Below are positions 1-8,325 of a stretch of DNA of 48,207 nucleotides, piece after piece. Every line of letters begins with the position of its first letter. The first letter of the stretch is position 1. Made by a program: the position numbers and the translations under genes. Location of the stretch: positions 1-48,207 of the forward strand of contig JAGHVH010000011.1 in NCBI GenBank assembly GCA_018064455.1. The letters are read 5' to 3'. A model generated the notes under the pieces. That model was not told the DNA's origin, searched no databases, and was given only the letters and a program-made list of their open reading frames with translations. Source of the DNA: Candidatus Limimonas egerieequi (GTDB lineage Bacteria > Bacillota > Clostridia > Oscillospirales > Acutalibacteraceae).

Positions 1-219
1 ATCGGCAGAAAGCAGAAGAAGAGAGATTTCCGTCGTCTTTGGATTACAAGAATCTCAGCTGCTTGCAAGATGAATGGTATGAACTACTCAACATTCATCA
101 ATGGCCTCAAGAAGGCTGGCATCGACCTCAACAGAAAGATGCTCTCAGAAATTGCTATCGCTGACCCAGCTGCATTCACAGCTCTCTGTGATCAGGCAAA
201 GGCAGCTCTTGCAAAATAA
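1..219 (+). CDS. rplT: 50S ribosomal protein L20, C-terminal part (5' end outside window)
   Basis: The open frame runs from base 1 to a TAA at 217-219 and gives 72 residues. They match the C-terminal two thirds of bacterial L20: a basic [11 protein letters not shown] stretch, then [21 protein letters not shown] and an alanine-rich end. L20 binds 23S rRNA early in 50S assembly. In many Firmicutes it also represses its own infC-rpmI-rplT operon; the leader for that would lie upstream of the window. The gene is followed directly by a strong intrinsic terminator, so it is probably the last gene of its operon. Identity is clear; only the start is missing. Confidence 0.95.
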   Translation: MGRKQKKRDFRRLWITRISAACKMNGMNYSTFINGLKKAGIDLNRKMLSEIAIADPAAFTALCDQAKAALAK

Positions 220-228
220 TTGAAAGCT

Positions 229-275
229 ACACGCCCGTACGCGCTCGCGTACGTGGGCGTGTCTTTTGCTTTTTA
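229..275 (+). terminator. Intrinsic terminator after rplT
   Basis: A long GC-rich hairpin has outer arms ACACGCCC/GGGCGTGT and inner arms GTACGC/GCGTAC around a GCTC loop, with a two-base bulge. A T-rich run follows. It separates rplT from the next gene. Confidence 0.9.
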
Positions 276-285
276 GAGGTATTTT

Positions 286-1080
286 ATGGATTCAATCACA
301 AGCTTACAAAATCCAAAAGTAAAAGCGTACAATCAACTCGTTTCTTCCGCCAAAGAGCGCAGGGAACAGGGTCTTTTTGTGCTTGAGGGACTTCGTCTCG
401 TTTTGGATGTTGTGCGCAGTGGACGTACCATAAAAGAACTCTATTTTACTAAGGTATTATATATTAATAATACCGATGATATTGAAAAGCTCATTTCTCT
501 TTCAGACGAGAGCTATGAGATAAGCGACAGTGTCGCAGAGAAAATGTCTGACACAAAGAGCCCACAGGGTATCTTTGCAGTTGTTGCAAGAAATGATTGT
601 GACAACGAAATTGATGGAGCGGGCAAATATGTCTTGCTCGAGAACGTACAGGACCCTGCAAATTTGGGCGCCATCAGCCGTACGGCAGAGGCGCTTGGAA
701 TTACAGGACTTATTGTCTCCGGTGGTTGTGATGTCTATAGTCCAAAGGCGTTACGTGCATCCATGGGCGCATTGCTAAGGATTCCCGTAATAGAGACTGA
801 TGACGTAAGGATGACAATTGAAGATGCTCAAAAAAGGGGAATGAAGACATATGCTTCAACACCACGTGAGGATGCAGAAAGTATAACTGATGTTGACTTT
901 AGTGATGGCGTTATTGTGGTAGTAGGAAATGAAGCAAACGGTGTAACCCAGAGCACTATGGATGGTTGTAAGAATAGTATTACGATAGAGATGACAGGCA
1001 GAGCGGAGTCACTTAATGCGGGAGCAGCTGCTTCCATTATTATGTGGGAAATGGTGAAGCCTATAAATGACAAATCTTAA
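286..1080 (+). CDS. TrmH/SpoU-family RNA 2'-O-methyltransferase
   Basis: The 264-residue protein has the two-part layout of the TrmH (SPOUT) family. An N-terminal substrate-binding domain with KERREQGLFVLEG lies at about residues 20-40. The knotted SAM-binding domain follows, with motif NVQDPANLGAISRTAEALG at about 119-137, a glycine-rich VVGNEANGV and the C-terminal LNAGAAASIIMWE. Relatives methylate ribose 2'-OH groups in 23S rRNA, or in tRNA; the exact target cannot be read from sequence. The start ATG follows an AGAGGT ribosome binding site. The 3' end overlaps dprA by 14 bases, so the two are translationally coupled. It resembles the B. subtilis YsgA group. Confidence 0.88.
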   Translation: MDSITSLQNPKVKAYNQLVSSAKERREQGLFVLEGLRLVLDVVRSGRTIKELYFTKVLYINNTDDIEKLISLSDESYEISDSVAEKMSDTKSPQGIFAVVARNDCDNEIDGAGKYVLLENVQDPANLGAISRTAEALGITGLIVSGGCDVYSPKALRASMGALLRIPVIETDDVRMTIEDAQKRGMKTYASTPREDAESITDVDFSDGVIVVVGNEANGVTQSTMDGCKNSITIEMTGRAESLNAGAAASIIMWEMVKPINDKS

Positions 1081-2254
1081 TTACTATTTATGGTTACAAG
1101 GAGCACTTGGTATAGCTCCAAGTAATGCTGGATACATTTTTGAAATGTATCACAGTGCAGAAGAAATTTACAGGGACAGCCCTATGCAGAGGCGAATGGC
1201 AAACGTATTTACGCCAGCACAGATATCAAAGATGGAATCTCTCTATCTTGAGGATACATACAAAACGGTTGAACAGTGTGCATCTCTTGGAGTTGATATT
1301 GTCACCTACGAGGATAATTCCTATCCGTATTATCTAAGGCAAATATCTGATTTTCCAATTGTTCTCTATGTTAAGGGAAGTCTTGAAACCTTATCGCGTA
1401 AAATTCCAATTGCAATTGTTGGAACACGCGATGCTACGCCACAGAGATTGACTGCAGCGACAGAACTGTCAAGGTGTCTGTCGAAATGTGGATTCGCAGT
1501 TGTCAGTGGTGGAGCAATCGGCATAGATTCTGCTGCCCACACTGGAGCAATCAGTGTTGGCGAAGAGACCTTTGCCGTACTCGGTGGTGGTCATGGTTCA
1601 AAATACCTAAAGACTAATGAACCGTTGCGCAATGTAATAGCAAAGAATGGCGCAACGATATCGGAGTGGCCTCCATTCACAGAACCTCATAAAGGAACTT
1701 TTCCTATTAGGAACCGAATTATTTCGGGAATGACAGTTGGAACAATTGTAGTTGAAGCCAAGAAAAAAAGTGGATCTTTAATTACAGTAAATAGGGCAAA
1801 CGACCAGGGCAGAGATGTAATGGCGTTGCCAGGAGTCGAAATTGAAGATATCCCCAATGTGTTCCAAATGCCTCTCGATATTGTAGGATTTTATTTAAAT
1901 AAATTCGCTGATAAAATAACGATTGATGAGTCAGTTGATTTGTCTATTGATTTGACAACTATCGGAAACGATGTTGTGAACTACAATCAGGAATTTAAAA
2001 AGATTAAAACGGCAGATCGAGAAATCAAAGAGGAAGAGCTTAGGCGTAAGAGGTCTAAAAAAAGGGAAATAACGGATCCCATATCGGAAAATGCGCGGCG
2101 TGTATACGCGGCCTTTGGAGCGGATCCGTTAAGCATAAACAAGCTAGAGGAAACAATGGCTATGCCACTTACTGATTTGCTCGGTGCTTTGACCGAGCTT
2201 GAAGTATTTGGATATGTCGAACTTCTAGCGGACACAAATTATGTAATAAAATAG
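1067..2254 (+). CDS. dprA: DNA processing protein DprA/Smf
   Basis: The 395-residue protein has the Rossmann-like DprA core at about residues 100-270. The motifs IAIVGTRDATPQ, VVSGGAIGIDSAAHTGAI, FAVLGGG, FPIRNRIISGM and SGSLITVNRANDQGR are all visible. An N-terminal helical domain covers about 1-70 and a C-terminal winged-helix-like segment about 335-395. DprA binds incoming single-stranded DNA and loads RecA during natural transformation. It is widespread in Firmicutes even where competence has not been shown, and no competence gene lies nearby. The usual SGxA motif reads SGGA here. The gene overlaps its upstream neighbour and is followed within 14 bases by topA, the usual Firmicutes order. 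Confidence 0.95.
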   Translation: MTNLNYYLWLQGALGIAPSNAGYIFEMYHSAEEIYRDSPMQRRMANVFTPAQISKMESLYLEDTYKTVEQCASLGVDIVTYEDNSYPYYLRQISDFPIVLYVKGSLETLSRKIPIAIVGTRDATPQRLTAATELSRCLSKCGFAVVSGGAIGIDSAAHTGAISVGEETFAVLGGGHGSKYLKTNEPLRNVIAKNGATISEWPPFTEPHKGTFPIRNRIISGMTVGTIVVEAKKKSGSLITVNRANDQGRDVMALPGVEIEDIPNVFQMPLDIVGFYLNKFADKITIDESVDLSIDLTTIGNDVVNYNQEFKKIKTADREIKEEELRRKRSKKREITDPISENARRVYAAFGADPLSINKLEETMAMPLTDLLGALTELEVFGYVELLADTNYVIK

Positions 2255-2267
2255 GATGGTTTTCGCA

Positions 2268-4358
2268 ATGTCAAAACTAATTATCGTTGAGTCACCTACA
2301 AAGACAAAAACAATTAAGGAGTATCTCGGTAAAGATTACACCGTAGTTGCTTCAATGGGCCACGTTCGTGACCTTCCTGCTGCTAAGCTCAATGTTGATG
2401 TAAAGAACAACTTTGAGCCAAAGTACGCAATAATAAAAGGAAAGGAAAACCTCGTTCGCGACCTCAAGAAGGAAGTTGCAAAGGCAGACGAGATCTATCT
2501 CGCAACTGACCCGGACCGCGAAGGAGAAGCTATTTCTTGGCATCTTGCAACTTTGCTTGACCTTGATATGAACAAGGCTAATCGAGTAACTTTCAACGAG
2601 ATTACCAAGACTGGTATCATGGCAGGTATCAAGGATCCACACAAGATTGATATGGACCTTGTTAATGCTCAGCAGGCTCGTCGTATTCTCGACAGACTTG
2701 TAGGTTACAGACTTTCCCCATTTGTATCTCAAAAGATTAGACGTGGTCTTTCAGCAGGACGCGTACAGTCAGTTGCTGTACGTCTTATCGTTGACCGCGA
2801 AGAGGAAATTCGCGCATTTAAGCCAGAGGAGTATTGGACACTCGACGCCAAGTTTATTCCTCATGGTGCAAGAAAAGCATTTGCAGCTAGTTTCATAGGT
2901 GACGAAACTGGTAAGGTAAAAATTACGACAAAAGAAGAATCAGATAAATATTTAAAGAGACTTGATGGAGCAACATACATTGTTGATTCAGTAAAGAAGG
3001 GCATTAGAAAGAAGCAGCCAGCTCCTCCATTTATCACTTCAACACTTCAACAGGACGCTTCTCGCAGACTTGGTTTCCAGGCAAAGCGTACAATGAAGGT
3101 TGCACAGGAACTCTATGAAGGTATTAACGTTGCTGGCCGTGGCCAGGTTGGTCTTATCACTTACATGAGAACTGACTCACTCAGAATTTCTGAGGAAGCT
3201 CGCGCAATGACAGATAAGTACATCAAGGCAACTTATGGTGATAAATATCTCCCAGAGAAGCCACGTTACTTCAAGTCTAGAAACAATGCTCAGGATGCTC
3301 ATGAGGCAATCCGTCCAACAGATGTTACTTTGACTCCAGAGGAGGCAAAGGCTTCTCTTACATCTGACCAATACAAGCTTTACAAACTTATTTGGCAGCG
3401 CTTTATCGCAAGCCTTATGGCAACTTGTGTTCAGAACACAGTTAAGGTTGAAGTTAAGGCAAATGATTGTATCTTTGCTGCTAATGGTTATAGCGTTAAG
3501 TTCGATGGTTACACAGTACTCTATGACACAGATCCAGAGGAAGAGGAAGAAGCAATGCTTCCAGAACTTGCTGAAGGCGATGAGCTCAAGCTCAAAGAGC
3601 TTGGCGGAAATCAGCACTTCACACAGCCACCTTCACGTTTCACAGAGGCTGCTCTTGTTAAGGCACTCGAAGAAAATGGTGTTGGTAGACCATCAACTTA
3701 TGCATCTATTATCACAACAATTCTCTCACGTGAATATGTTGTACGTGAAGGCAAGCTTCTCAAGCCAACAGAGCTTGGTGAGGCAACAACTGGCCTTTTA
3801 AAGGCTAAGTTCCCTAAGTTCGTAAACACTAAGTTTACAGCTCAGATGGAAACAAGCCTTGATGAAATTGCCGAAGGCAAGATTGAATATGTTGGACTTA
3901 TCAGCGACTTCTATGATGATCTTGAAAGCACACTTAAAAAGGCTAAGACAGAGATGGAAGGCGTAAAGATTGAACTCGAGGAAGACAAGACTGACATTCC
4001 ATGCGAAAAGTGTGGACGAATGATGGTAGTTAAGTCTGGCCGTTTCGGCAAGTTCCTTGCTTGCCCTGGTTACCCAGAGTGTAAGAATACAAGACCACTT
4101 ATCCAAGAGACAGGCGCTAAATGTCCAAAGTGCGGTGGCGACGTTATCCAGAGAAAGTCAAAGAGAGGATACGTATTCTACGGTTGTAGCAATTATCCAA
4201 CATGTGACTTTAGCACATGGGATGCTCCAGTTGCTGGAGAGAAGTGCCCAGAGTGCGGAAGCAGTTTGTTTAAGCATAGAGCAAACTATGTTTGCTTAAA
4301 GGAAGGTTGCGGATACGAAGTAGCCGCACCAAGAAAGAGGAGCTCAAAGAATGGCTAA
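2268..4358 (+). CDS. topA: DNA topoisomerase I
   Basis: A 696-residue type IA topoisomerase relaxes negative supercoils. The TOPRIM domain shows LIIVESPTKTKTI at the N-terminus and the acidic ATDPDREGEAISWH triad. The active-site tyrosine lies in GLITYMRTDS. The C-terminus carries three four-cysteine zinc-ribbon modules (starting CEKCG, CPKCGG and CPECG, about residues 580-690). The frame is open from an ATG at 2256, but I chose the ATG at 2268 because a TAGGATGG ribosome binding site sits at the right distance and the family normally begins just before LIIVESP. The end overlaps trmFO by 8 bases. Confidence 0.96.
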   Translation: MSKLIIVESPTKTKTIKEYLGKDYTVVASMGHVRDLPAAKLNVDVKNNFEPKYAIIKGKENLVRDLKKEVAKADEIYLATDPDREGEAISWHLATLLDLDMNKANRVTFNEITKTGIMAGIKDPHKIDMDLVNAQQARRILDRLVGYRLSPFVSQKIRRGLSAGRVQSVAVRLIVDREEEIRAFKPEEYWTLDAKFIPHGARKAFAASFIGDETGKVKITTKEESDKYLKRLDGATYIVDSVKKGIRKKQPAPPFITSTLQQDASRRLGFQAKRTMKVAQELYEGINVAGRGQVGLITYMRTDSLRISEEARAMTDKYIKATYGDKYLPEKPRYFKSRNNAQDAHEAIRPTDVTLTPEEAKASLTSDQYKLYKLIWQRFIASLMATCVQNTVKVEVKANDCIFAANGYSVKFDGYTVLYDTDPEEEEEAMLPELAEGDELKLKELGGNQHFTQPPSRFTEAALVKALEENGVGRPSTYASIITTILSREYVVREGKLLKPTELGEATTGLLKAKFPKFVNTKFTAQMETSLDEIAEGKIEYVGLISDFYDDLESTLKKAKTEMEGVKIELEEDKTDIPCEKCGRMMVVKSGRFGKFLACPGYPECKNTRPLIQETGAKCPKCGGDVIQRKSKRGYVFYGCSNYPTCDFSTWDAPVAGEKCPECGSSLFKHRANYVCLKEGCGYEVAAPRKRSSKNG

Positions 4359-5661
4359 GACAGCTATTGTTATCGGAGCGGGTTTCGCTGGCGTAGAAGC
4401 ATCTATGCAACTTGCGAAAGCAGGCATAGAGGTTCACCTCTATGAAATGAAGCCAGTGCGCTTCTCACCCGCTCATAAAAATGTAAATTTTGCAGAGCTT
4501 GTATGCTCCAATTCTTTCAAGGCGCAGCGAGTTGATTCCGCTGCAGGCCTTATGAAAGAGGAGATGACAAGATTCGACTCTGTCTGTGTTCGCTGTGCGA
4601 AAAAGTGCAGCGTACCAGCTGGCGGGTCCCTCTCTGTTGATAGGGAACAGTTCGCCCAGATGGTAACAGACGAAGTCGAGGCAATGGATAACATCATCAT
4701 CCATCGTGAAGAGGTTTTAGATATTCCAAAACCTGGCGTTGATGCTGATGCAGTTATCATTGCGGCAGGTCCTCTTGTATCAGATGCTCTTGCAGGTAAG
4801 ATAGAGCAGCTCTGTGGCACATCACTTCATTTCTTTGATGCTGCTGCACCAATAGTTTCTGGTGACAGCATTGATATGGAATATGCTTTTGCAGCATCAC
4901 GTTATGATCACGGTGATGATGACTATATCAACTGCCCAATGAACAAAGAGGAGTATGAGGCATTTTATGAGGCATTGATAAATGCCGAAGGTGCGCCTCA
5001 GCACGACTTTGACAAGCGCAAGACTGGCTATGAAGGTTGCATGCCAATCGAAGTATTGGCCAACCGTGGCATAGACACTATGCGCTTTGGCCCTATGAAG
5101 CCTGTTGGTCTTCGTGACCCGAGGACTGGACATCGCCCATGGGCATGTCTCCAGCTTCGTCGCGAGACAAAGGATGGCGAAATGTTTAACCTTGTTGGTT
5201 TCCAGACCAACTTGAAGTTTGGCGAGCAGAAGCGTGTATTCTCAATGATTCCTGCTCTTCATGATGCAGAGTTTTTACGCTATGGCGTAATGCATAGAAA
5301 TACATTTATCAACTCACCAAAACTCCTTGGTGCAGATTACCAGTACAAGACAGTTCCAGGTCTCTACTTCGCTGGTCAAATCACTGGCGTTGAGGGATAT
5401 ATGGAATCCGCTCAAAGTGGTATTATGGCCGGTATCAATGCCGCAAGGATGATAAATGGCGAGGAACCATTGATCCTTCCAAAGGAGACAATGATGGGTG
5501 CACTTTCTCAGTATATTAGTGATGAAAGTGTGGAAAACTTCCAGCCAATGGGCGCAAACTTTGGCGTACTTCCGCCAATTGAGCCACACATTAGAGATAA
5601 GAAGGAACGCTATGCAGCACTCGCACAGCGCTCACTTGATTATTTTGATAAGAAGGATTAA
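4351..5661 (+). CDS. trmFO: Folate/FAD-dependent tRNA (uracil-54-C5)-methyltransferase TrmFO
   Basis: The 436-residue flavoprotein makes m5U54 in the tRNA T-loop, using methylenetetrahydrofolate as carbon donor and FAD as cofactor. The FAD-binding GAGFAGVEA motif lies at residues 9-17. Conserved cysteine motifs ELVCSNSFK (Cys52) and GYEGCMPIE are intact, as are the late GLYFAGQITGVEGYMESAQSG and AARM motifs. It starts inside the end of topA (8-base overlap) and stops 2 bases before plsX, so it is probably co-transcribed with both. Topology and folate-linked tRNA modification genes side by side are common in Clostridia. Confidence 0.95.
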   Translation: MAKTAIVIGAGFAGVEASMQLAKAGIEVHLYEMKPVRFSPAHKNVNFAELVCSNSFKAQRVDSAAGLMKEEMTRFDSVCVRCAKKCSVPAGGSLSVDREQFAQMVTDEVEAMDNIIIHREEVLDIPKPGVDADAVIIAAGPLVSDALAGKIEQLCGTSLHFFDAAAPIVSGDSIDMEYAFAASRYDHGDDDYINCPMNKEEYEAFYEALINAEGAPQHDFDKRKTGYEGCMPIEVLANRGIDTMRFGPMKPVGLRDPRTGHRPWACLQLRRETKDGEMFNLVGFQTNLKFGEQKRVFSMIPALHDAEFLRYGVMHRNTFINSPKLLGADYQYKTVPGLYFAGQITGVEGYMESAQSGIMAGINAARMINGEEPLILPKETMMGALSQYISDESVENFQPMGANFGVLPPIEPHIRDKKERYAALAQRSLDYFDKKD

Positions 5662-5663
5662 AG

Positions 5664-6650
5664 ATGAAGATTATTGTAGATGCATTCGGTGGCGACAACG
5701 CCCCACTTGAGATTATCAAGGGTTCAGTAGATGCACATAATGAATTTGGTTATGACATAATTCTTACAGGTGATGAGAATAAAATTAAAGCCTGTGCTAA
5801 AGAGAACAATATTGATATCTCTGCTATGGAAATTGTCCATACAGAGGATGTAATCAGCATGCATGATAGTCCTCGTTCTATTCTTAGAGAACACAAGGAT
5901 TCATCACTGGGCCTTGGCGTACAACTTCTTGCCGAAGGCCGTGGAGATGGCTTTGTTACTGCTGGTTCAACAGGTGCTTATGTACTTGCTACTCATAAAT
6001 TTATCGGTGAGATTCCTGGACTTCATAAGGCTGCAACAGCTGCCATTATGCCAAATGATGAAGGCAAGTTTTTGATGATGGACTGTGGCGCAAATCTCAC
6101 ATGTACGCCAGAGGTTCTCAATCAGTTTGCCATTATGGGCGTAGCATACATGAAGAGCGTTTTTGGTGTTGAAAATCCAAGAGTAGGACTTGCAAACATC
6201 GGTGTTGAGGAGTCAAAGGGTACAGAGACTCTTCGTGACGCATATAAGCTTATGAGCGAGCAGGATTACAACTTCGTTGGTAACATCGAGGTTCGTGATA
6301 TTCCATATGGTGGAGCAGATGTAATTGTTTGCGAAGGCTTCACAGGAAACGTCATCCTCAAGATGTACGAGGGAGTTGCAGGCGCACTCCTTGGAAACAT
6401 CAAGAGTATCTTTAAGACAAATCTTCTTACAAAGATTGGCTATCTCTGCATTAAAAAAGAGATGGGTGGATTCAAAAAGAAGATGGACTATAAAGTCTAT
6501 GGTGGAGCACCACTTATGGGCATTAAAAAGCCAGTTGCGAAAGCACATGGCTCATCTGATGCAAAGGCATTTAAATATGCAATCAAGCAGATTGCAGATT
6601 ATGCAGAAAGTGGCGCTATAGACATAATCACAGAGGCGGTAAAAGAGTAA
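5664..6650 (+). CDS. plsX: Phosphate acyltransferase PlsX
   Basis: The 328-residue protein converts acyl-ACP and phosphate to acyl-phosphate, the first step of membrane phospholipid synthesis with PlsY. Family hallmarks are DAFGGDNAP at the N-terminus, SPRSILREHKDSSLG, GFVTAGSTGAY, MMDCGAN and VCEGFTGNVILKMYEG. The start has a weak AAGATG-like region, but the frame and family start agree. The stop shares a base with the rnc start (TAATG). In many bacteria acpP lies between plsX and rnc; it is absent here. Confidence 0.95.
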   Translation: MKIIVDAFGGDNAPLEIIKGSVDAHNEFGYDIILTGDENKIKACAKENNIDISAMEIVHTEDVISMHDSPRSILREHKDSSLGLGVQLLAEGRGDGFVTAGSTGAYVLATHKFIGEIPGLHKAATAAIMPNDEGKFLMMDCGANLTCTPEVLNQFAIMGVAYMKSVFGVENPRVGLANIGVEESKGTETLRDAYKLMSEQDYNFVGNIEVRDIPYGGADVIVCEGFTGNVILKMYEGVAGALLGNIKSIFKTNLLTKIGYLCIKKEMGGFKKKMDYKVYGGAPLMGIKKPVAKAHGSSDAKAFKYAIKQIADYAESGAIDIITEAVKE

Positions 6651-7327
6651 TGGATCTTCATGATTTTGAAAAGACATTAGGATATGAATATAAGGATTTA
6701 AAACTTCTTGAGACAGCTCTTACACATTCGTCATATGCCAACGAAAAAGGCAATGGACATAAGTATAATGAGCGTCTCGAGTTCCTTGGCGACTCTGTTT
6801 TGGGCTTTGTAACAGCTGATTATTTCTTCAATAATATGAAGGATTTGCCAGAGGGACAGCTCACAAAACTTCGTGCAGCAACAGTATGTGAAGACGCCTG
6901 CTTTGATTATGCAAAGGAAATTGATCTTGGTGCATTTATGCTCCTTGGAAAGGGCGAAGAAAAGACAGGTGGTAGAGAGCGCAAGTCAATTCTTGCTGAT
7001 GCTTTTGAGGCGGTAATTGCCTCAATCTATCTTGATGGTGGACTAGAACCAGCACGTAAGTTTATTCTTCGCTTCATCATTCCAGCAATTGAGAAGCACC
7101 AGGTTACTTTCAAGGATTACAAGACTGTTTTGCAGGAGGTAATTCAAAAGAATCCTGAGGAGACACTCACCTATGTACTTGTTGGTGAGTCAGGCCCAGA
7201 TCACGACAAGAAATTTGAAGTTGAGGTTCATCTCAACTCAAATGTTATCGGTCGTGGTGAGGGCAGAACAAAGAAACATGCTGAGCAGGAAGCCGCTCGC
7301 GAAGCATTGGAGTTAATGGGTCTATGA
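6650..7327 (+). CDS. rnc: Ribonuclease III
   Basis: The 225-residue endonuclease cleaves double-stranded RNA, including rRNA precursors. The catalytic signature NERLEFLGDSVLGFV (about residues 40-54) and the second acidic block LADAFEAVIASIYLDGG are intact. A double-stranded-RNA-binding domain covers about 155-225 and ends KHAEQEAAREALELMG. Start and stop overlap with plsX (1 base) and the radical SAM gene (4 bases, ATGA), indicating coupling. Confidence 0.96.
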   Translation: MDLHDFEKTLGYEYKDLKLLETALTHSSYANEKGNGHKYNERLEFLGDSVLGFVTADYFFNNMKDLPEGQLTKLRAATVCEDACFDYAKEIDLGAFMLLGKGEEKTGGRERKSILADAFEAVIASIYLDGGLEPARKFILRFIIPAIEKHQVTFKDYKTVLQEVIQKNPEETLTYVLVGESGPDHDKKFEVEVHLNSNVIGRGEGRTKKHAEQEAAREALELMGL

Positions 7328-8322
7328 GTCACAAGAACATTGCACTGTTCGTAGCCCATGTCGGTTGCCCAAACATGTGCAGCTTTTGTAATCAACATAT
7401 AATATCAGGTAAACAAGAGACCGCCACAGCAGGTGATGTTGACGCGGCAGTAAAAACTGCGCTCGACTCCGGTTGCTGTGACGGCCAACTTGCTTTTTTT
7501 GGCGGAAGTTTTACCGCTATTGATAGGCCATATATGATGGAACTTCTCAGCGCGGCGAAGCCGTATGTTGAGAGAGGTGACATCACAGGAATCCGCATAT
7601 CTACGCGCCCTGATGCTATCGATAGCGAAGTTCTTGCCATACTGAAAGAGTATGGCGTTGAGGCTATCGAACTTGGCGCGCAGAGCATGGATGACCATGT
7701 CCTCACTCTCAACCGTCGTGGCCATACGGCCGACGATGTCCGCCGCGCGTCAAGACTGATAAAAGATTCCGGTTTTGAGCTTGGCCTTCAGATGATGACT
7801 GGCCTCTATGGTGACACAGAAGAGGGAGCCATTTTCACTGCAAGAGAGCTCATAAAACTAGGTCCAAAAACAGTTAGAATTTATCCAACTGTTGTGTTAG
7901 AGGGTACAGAACTTGCTGACCTTTATAGTGCCGGAAAGTATGAGCCGGAAACTTTAGACGGTGCCGTCAAAACTTGTGCAAAACTTTTGCCAATGTTTGA
8001 AAAGGCAGGAATAAAAGTAATCCGTTTGGGACTCCATTCAGGCGGAAATGTAGAGGACGGATACATTGCTGGCGCATATCACCCAGCATTCCGTGAACTG
8101 GTCGAAGGCCAGATTTATTTTGAAAAAGCAATTGAAAAATTGTCCCAGTTTGAGGGTGGCAATGACCACACATATAAAATTTTTGTAAATCCTAAAGAAA
8201 TTTCAAAAATGACGGGACAGAAGAGACAAAATATAGTACAATTAAAAGATAATAATTACATCTGTAATGTATTTTCAAATTCTAGTTTGAATAAGTACGA
8301 AATTTTGATAGAGGAAGATTAA
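7324..8322 (+). CDS. Elp3-like radical SAM protein
   Basis: The 332-residue protein carries the radical SAM [4Fe-4S] motif CPNMCSFC (Cys15, Cys19, Cys22), then LAFFGGSF, the IRISTRPDAI segment and VEAIELGAQSMDD. This pattern is close to the radical SAM half of Elp3, the tRNA wobble-uridine carboxymethylation enzyme. The C-terminal acetyltransferase domain of true Elp3 is missing, so its reaction cannot be assigned. A gene of this kind between rnc and smc recurs in Clostridia (established knowledge). It overlaps rnc by 4 bases and ends 3 bases before smc. RNA modification is a reasonable guess but unproven. Confidence 0.8.
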   Translation: MSHKNIALFVAHVGCPNMCSFCNQHIISGKQETATAGDVDAAVKTALDSGCCDGQLAFFGGSFTAIDRPYMMELLSAAKPYVERGDITGIRISTRPDAIDSEVLAILKEYGVEAIELGAQSMDDHVLTLNRRGHTADDVRRASRLIKDSGFELGLQMMTGLYGDTEEGAIFTARELIKLGPKTVRIYPTVVLEGTELADLYSAGKYEPETLDGAVKTCAKLLPMFEKAGIKVIRLGLHSGGNVEDGYIAGAYHPAFRELVEGQIYFEKAIEKLSQFEGGNDHTYKIFVNPKEISKMTGQKRQNIVQLKDNNYICNVFSNSSLNKYEILIEED

Positions 8323-8325
8323 CGA

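Noticed and set aside
1067-2254. DprA as evidence of active natural competence
   Set aside because: dprA is near universal and no other competence gene is in the window.
3177-3617. 146-codon minus-strand frame inside topA
   Set aside because: Antisense shadow of a well-conserved gene, with no ribosome binding site or family resemblance.
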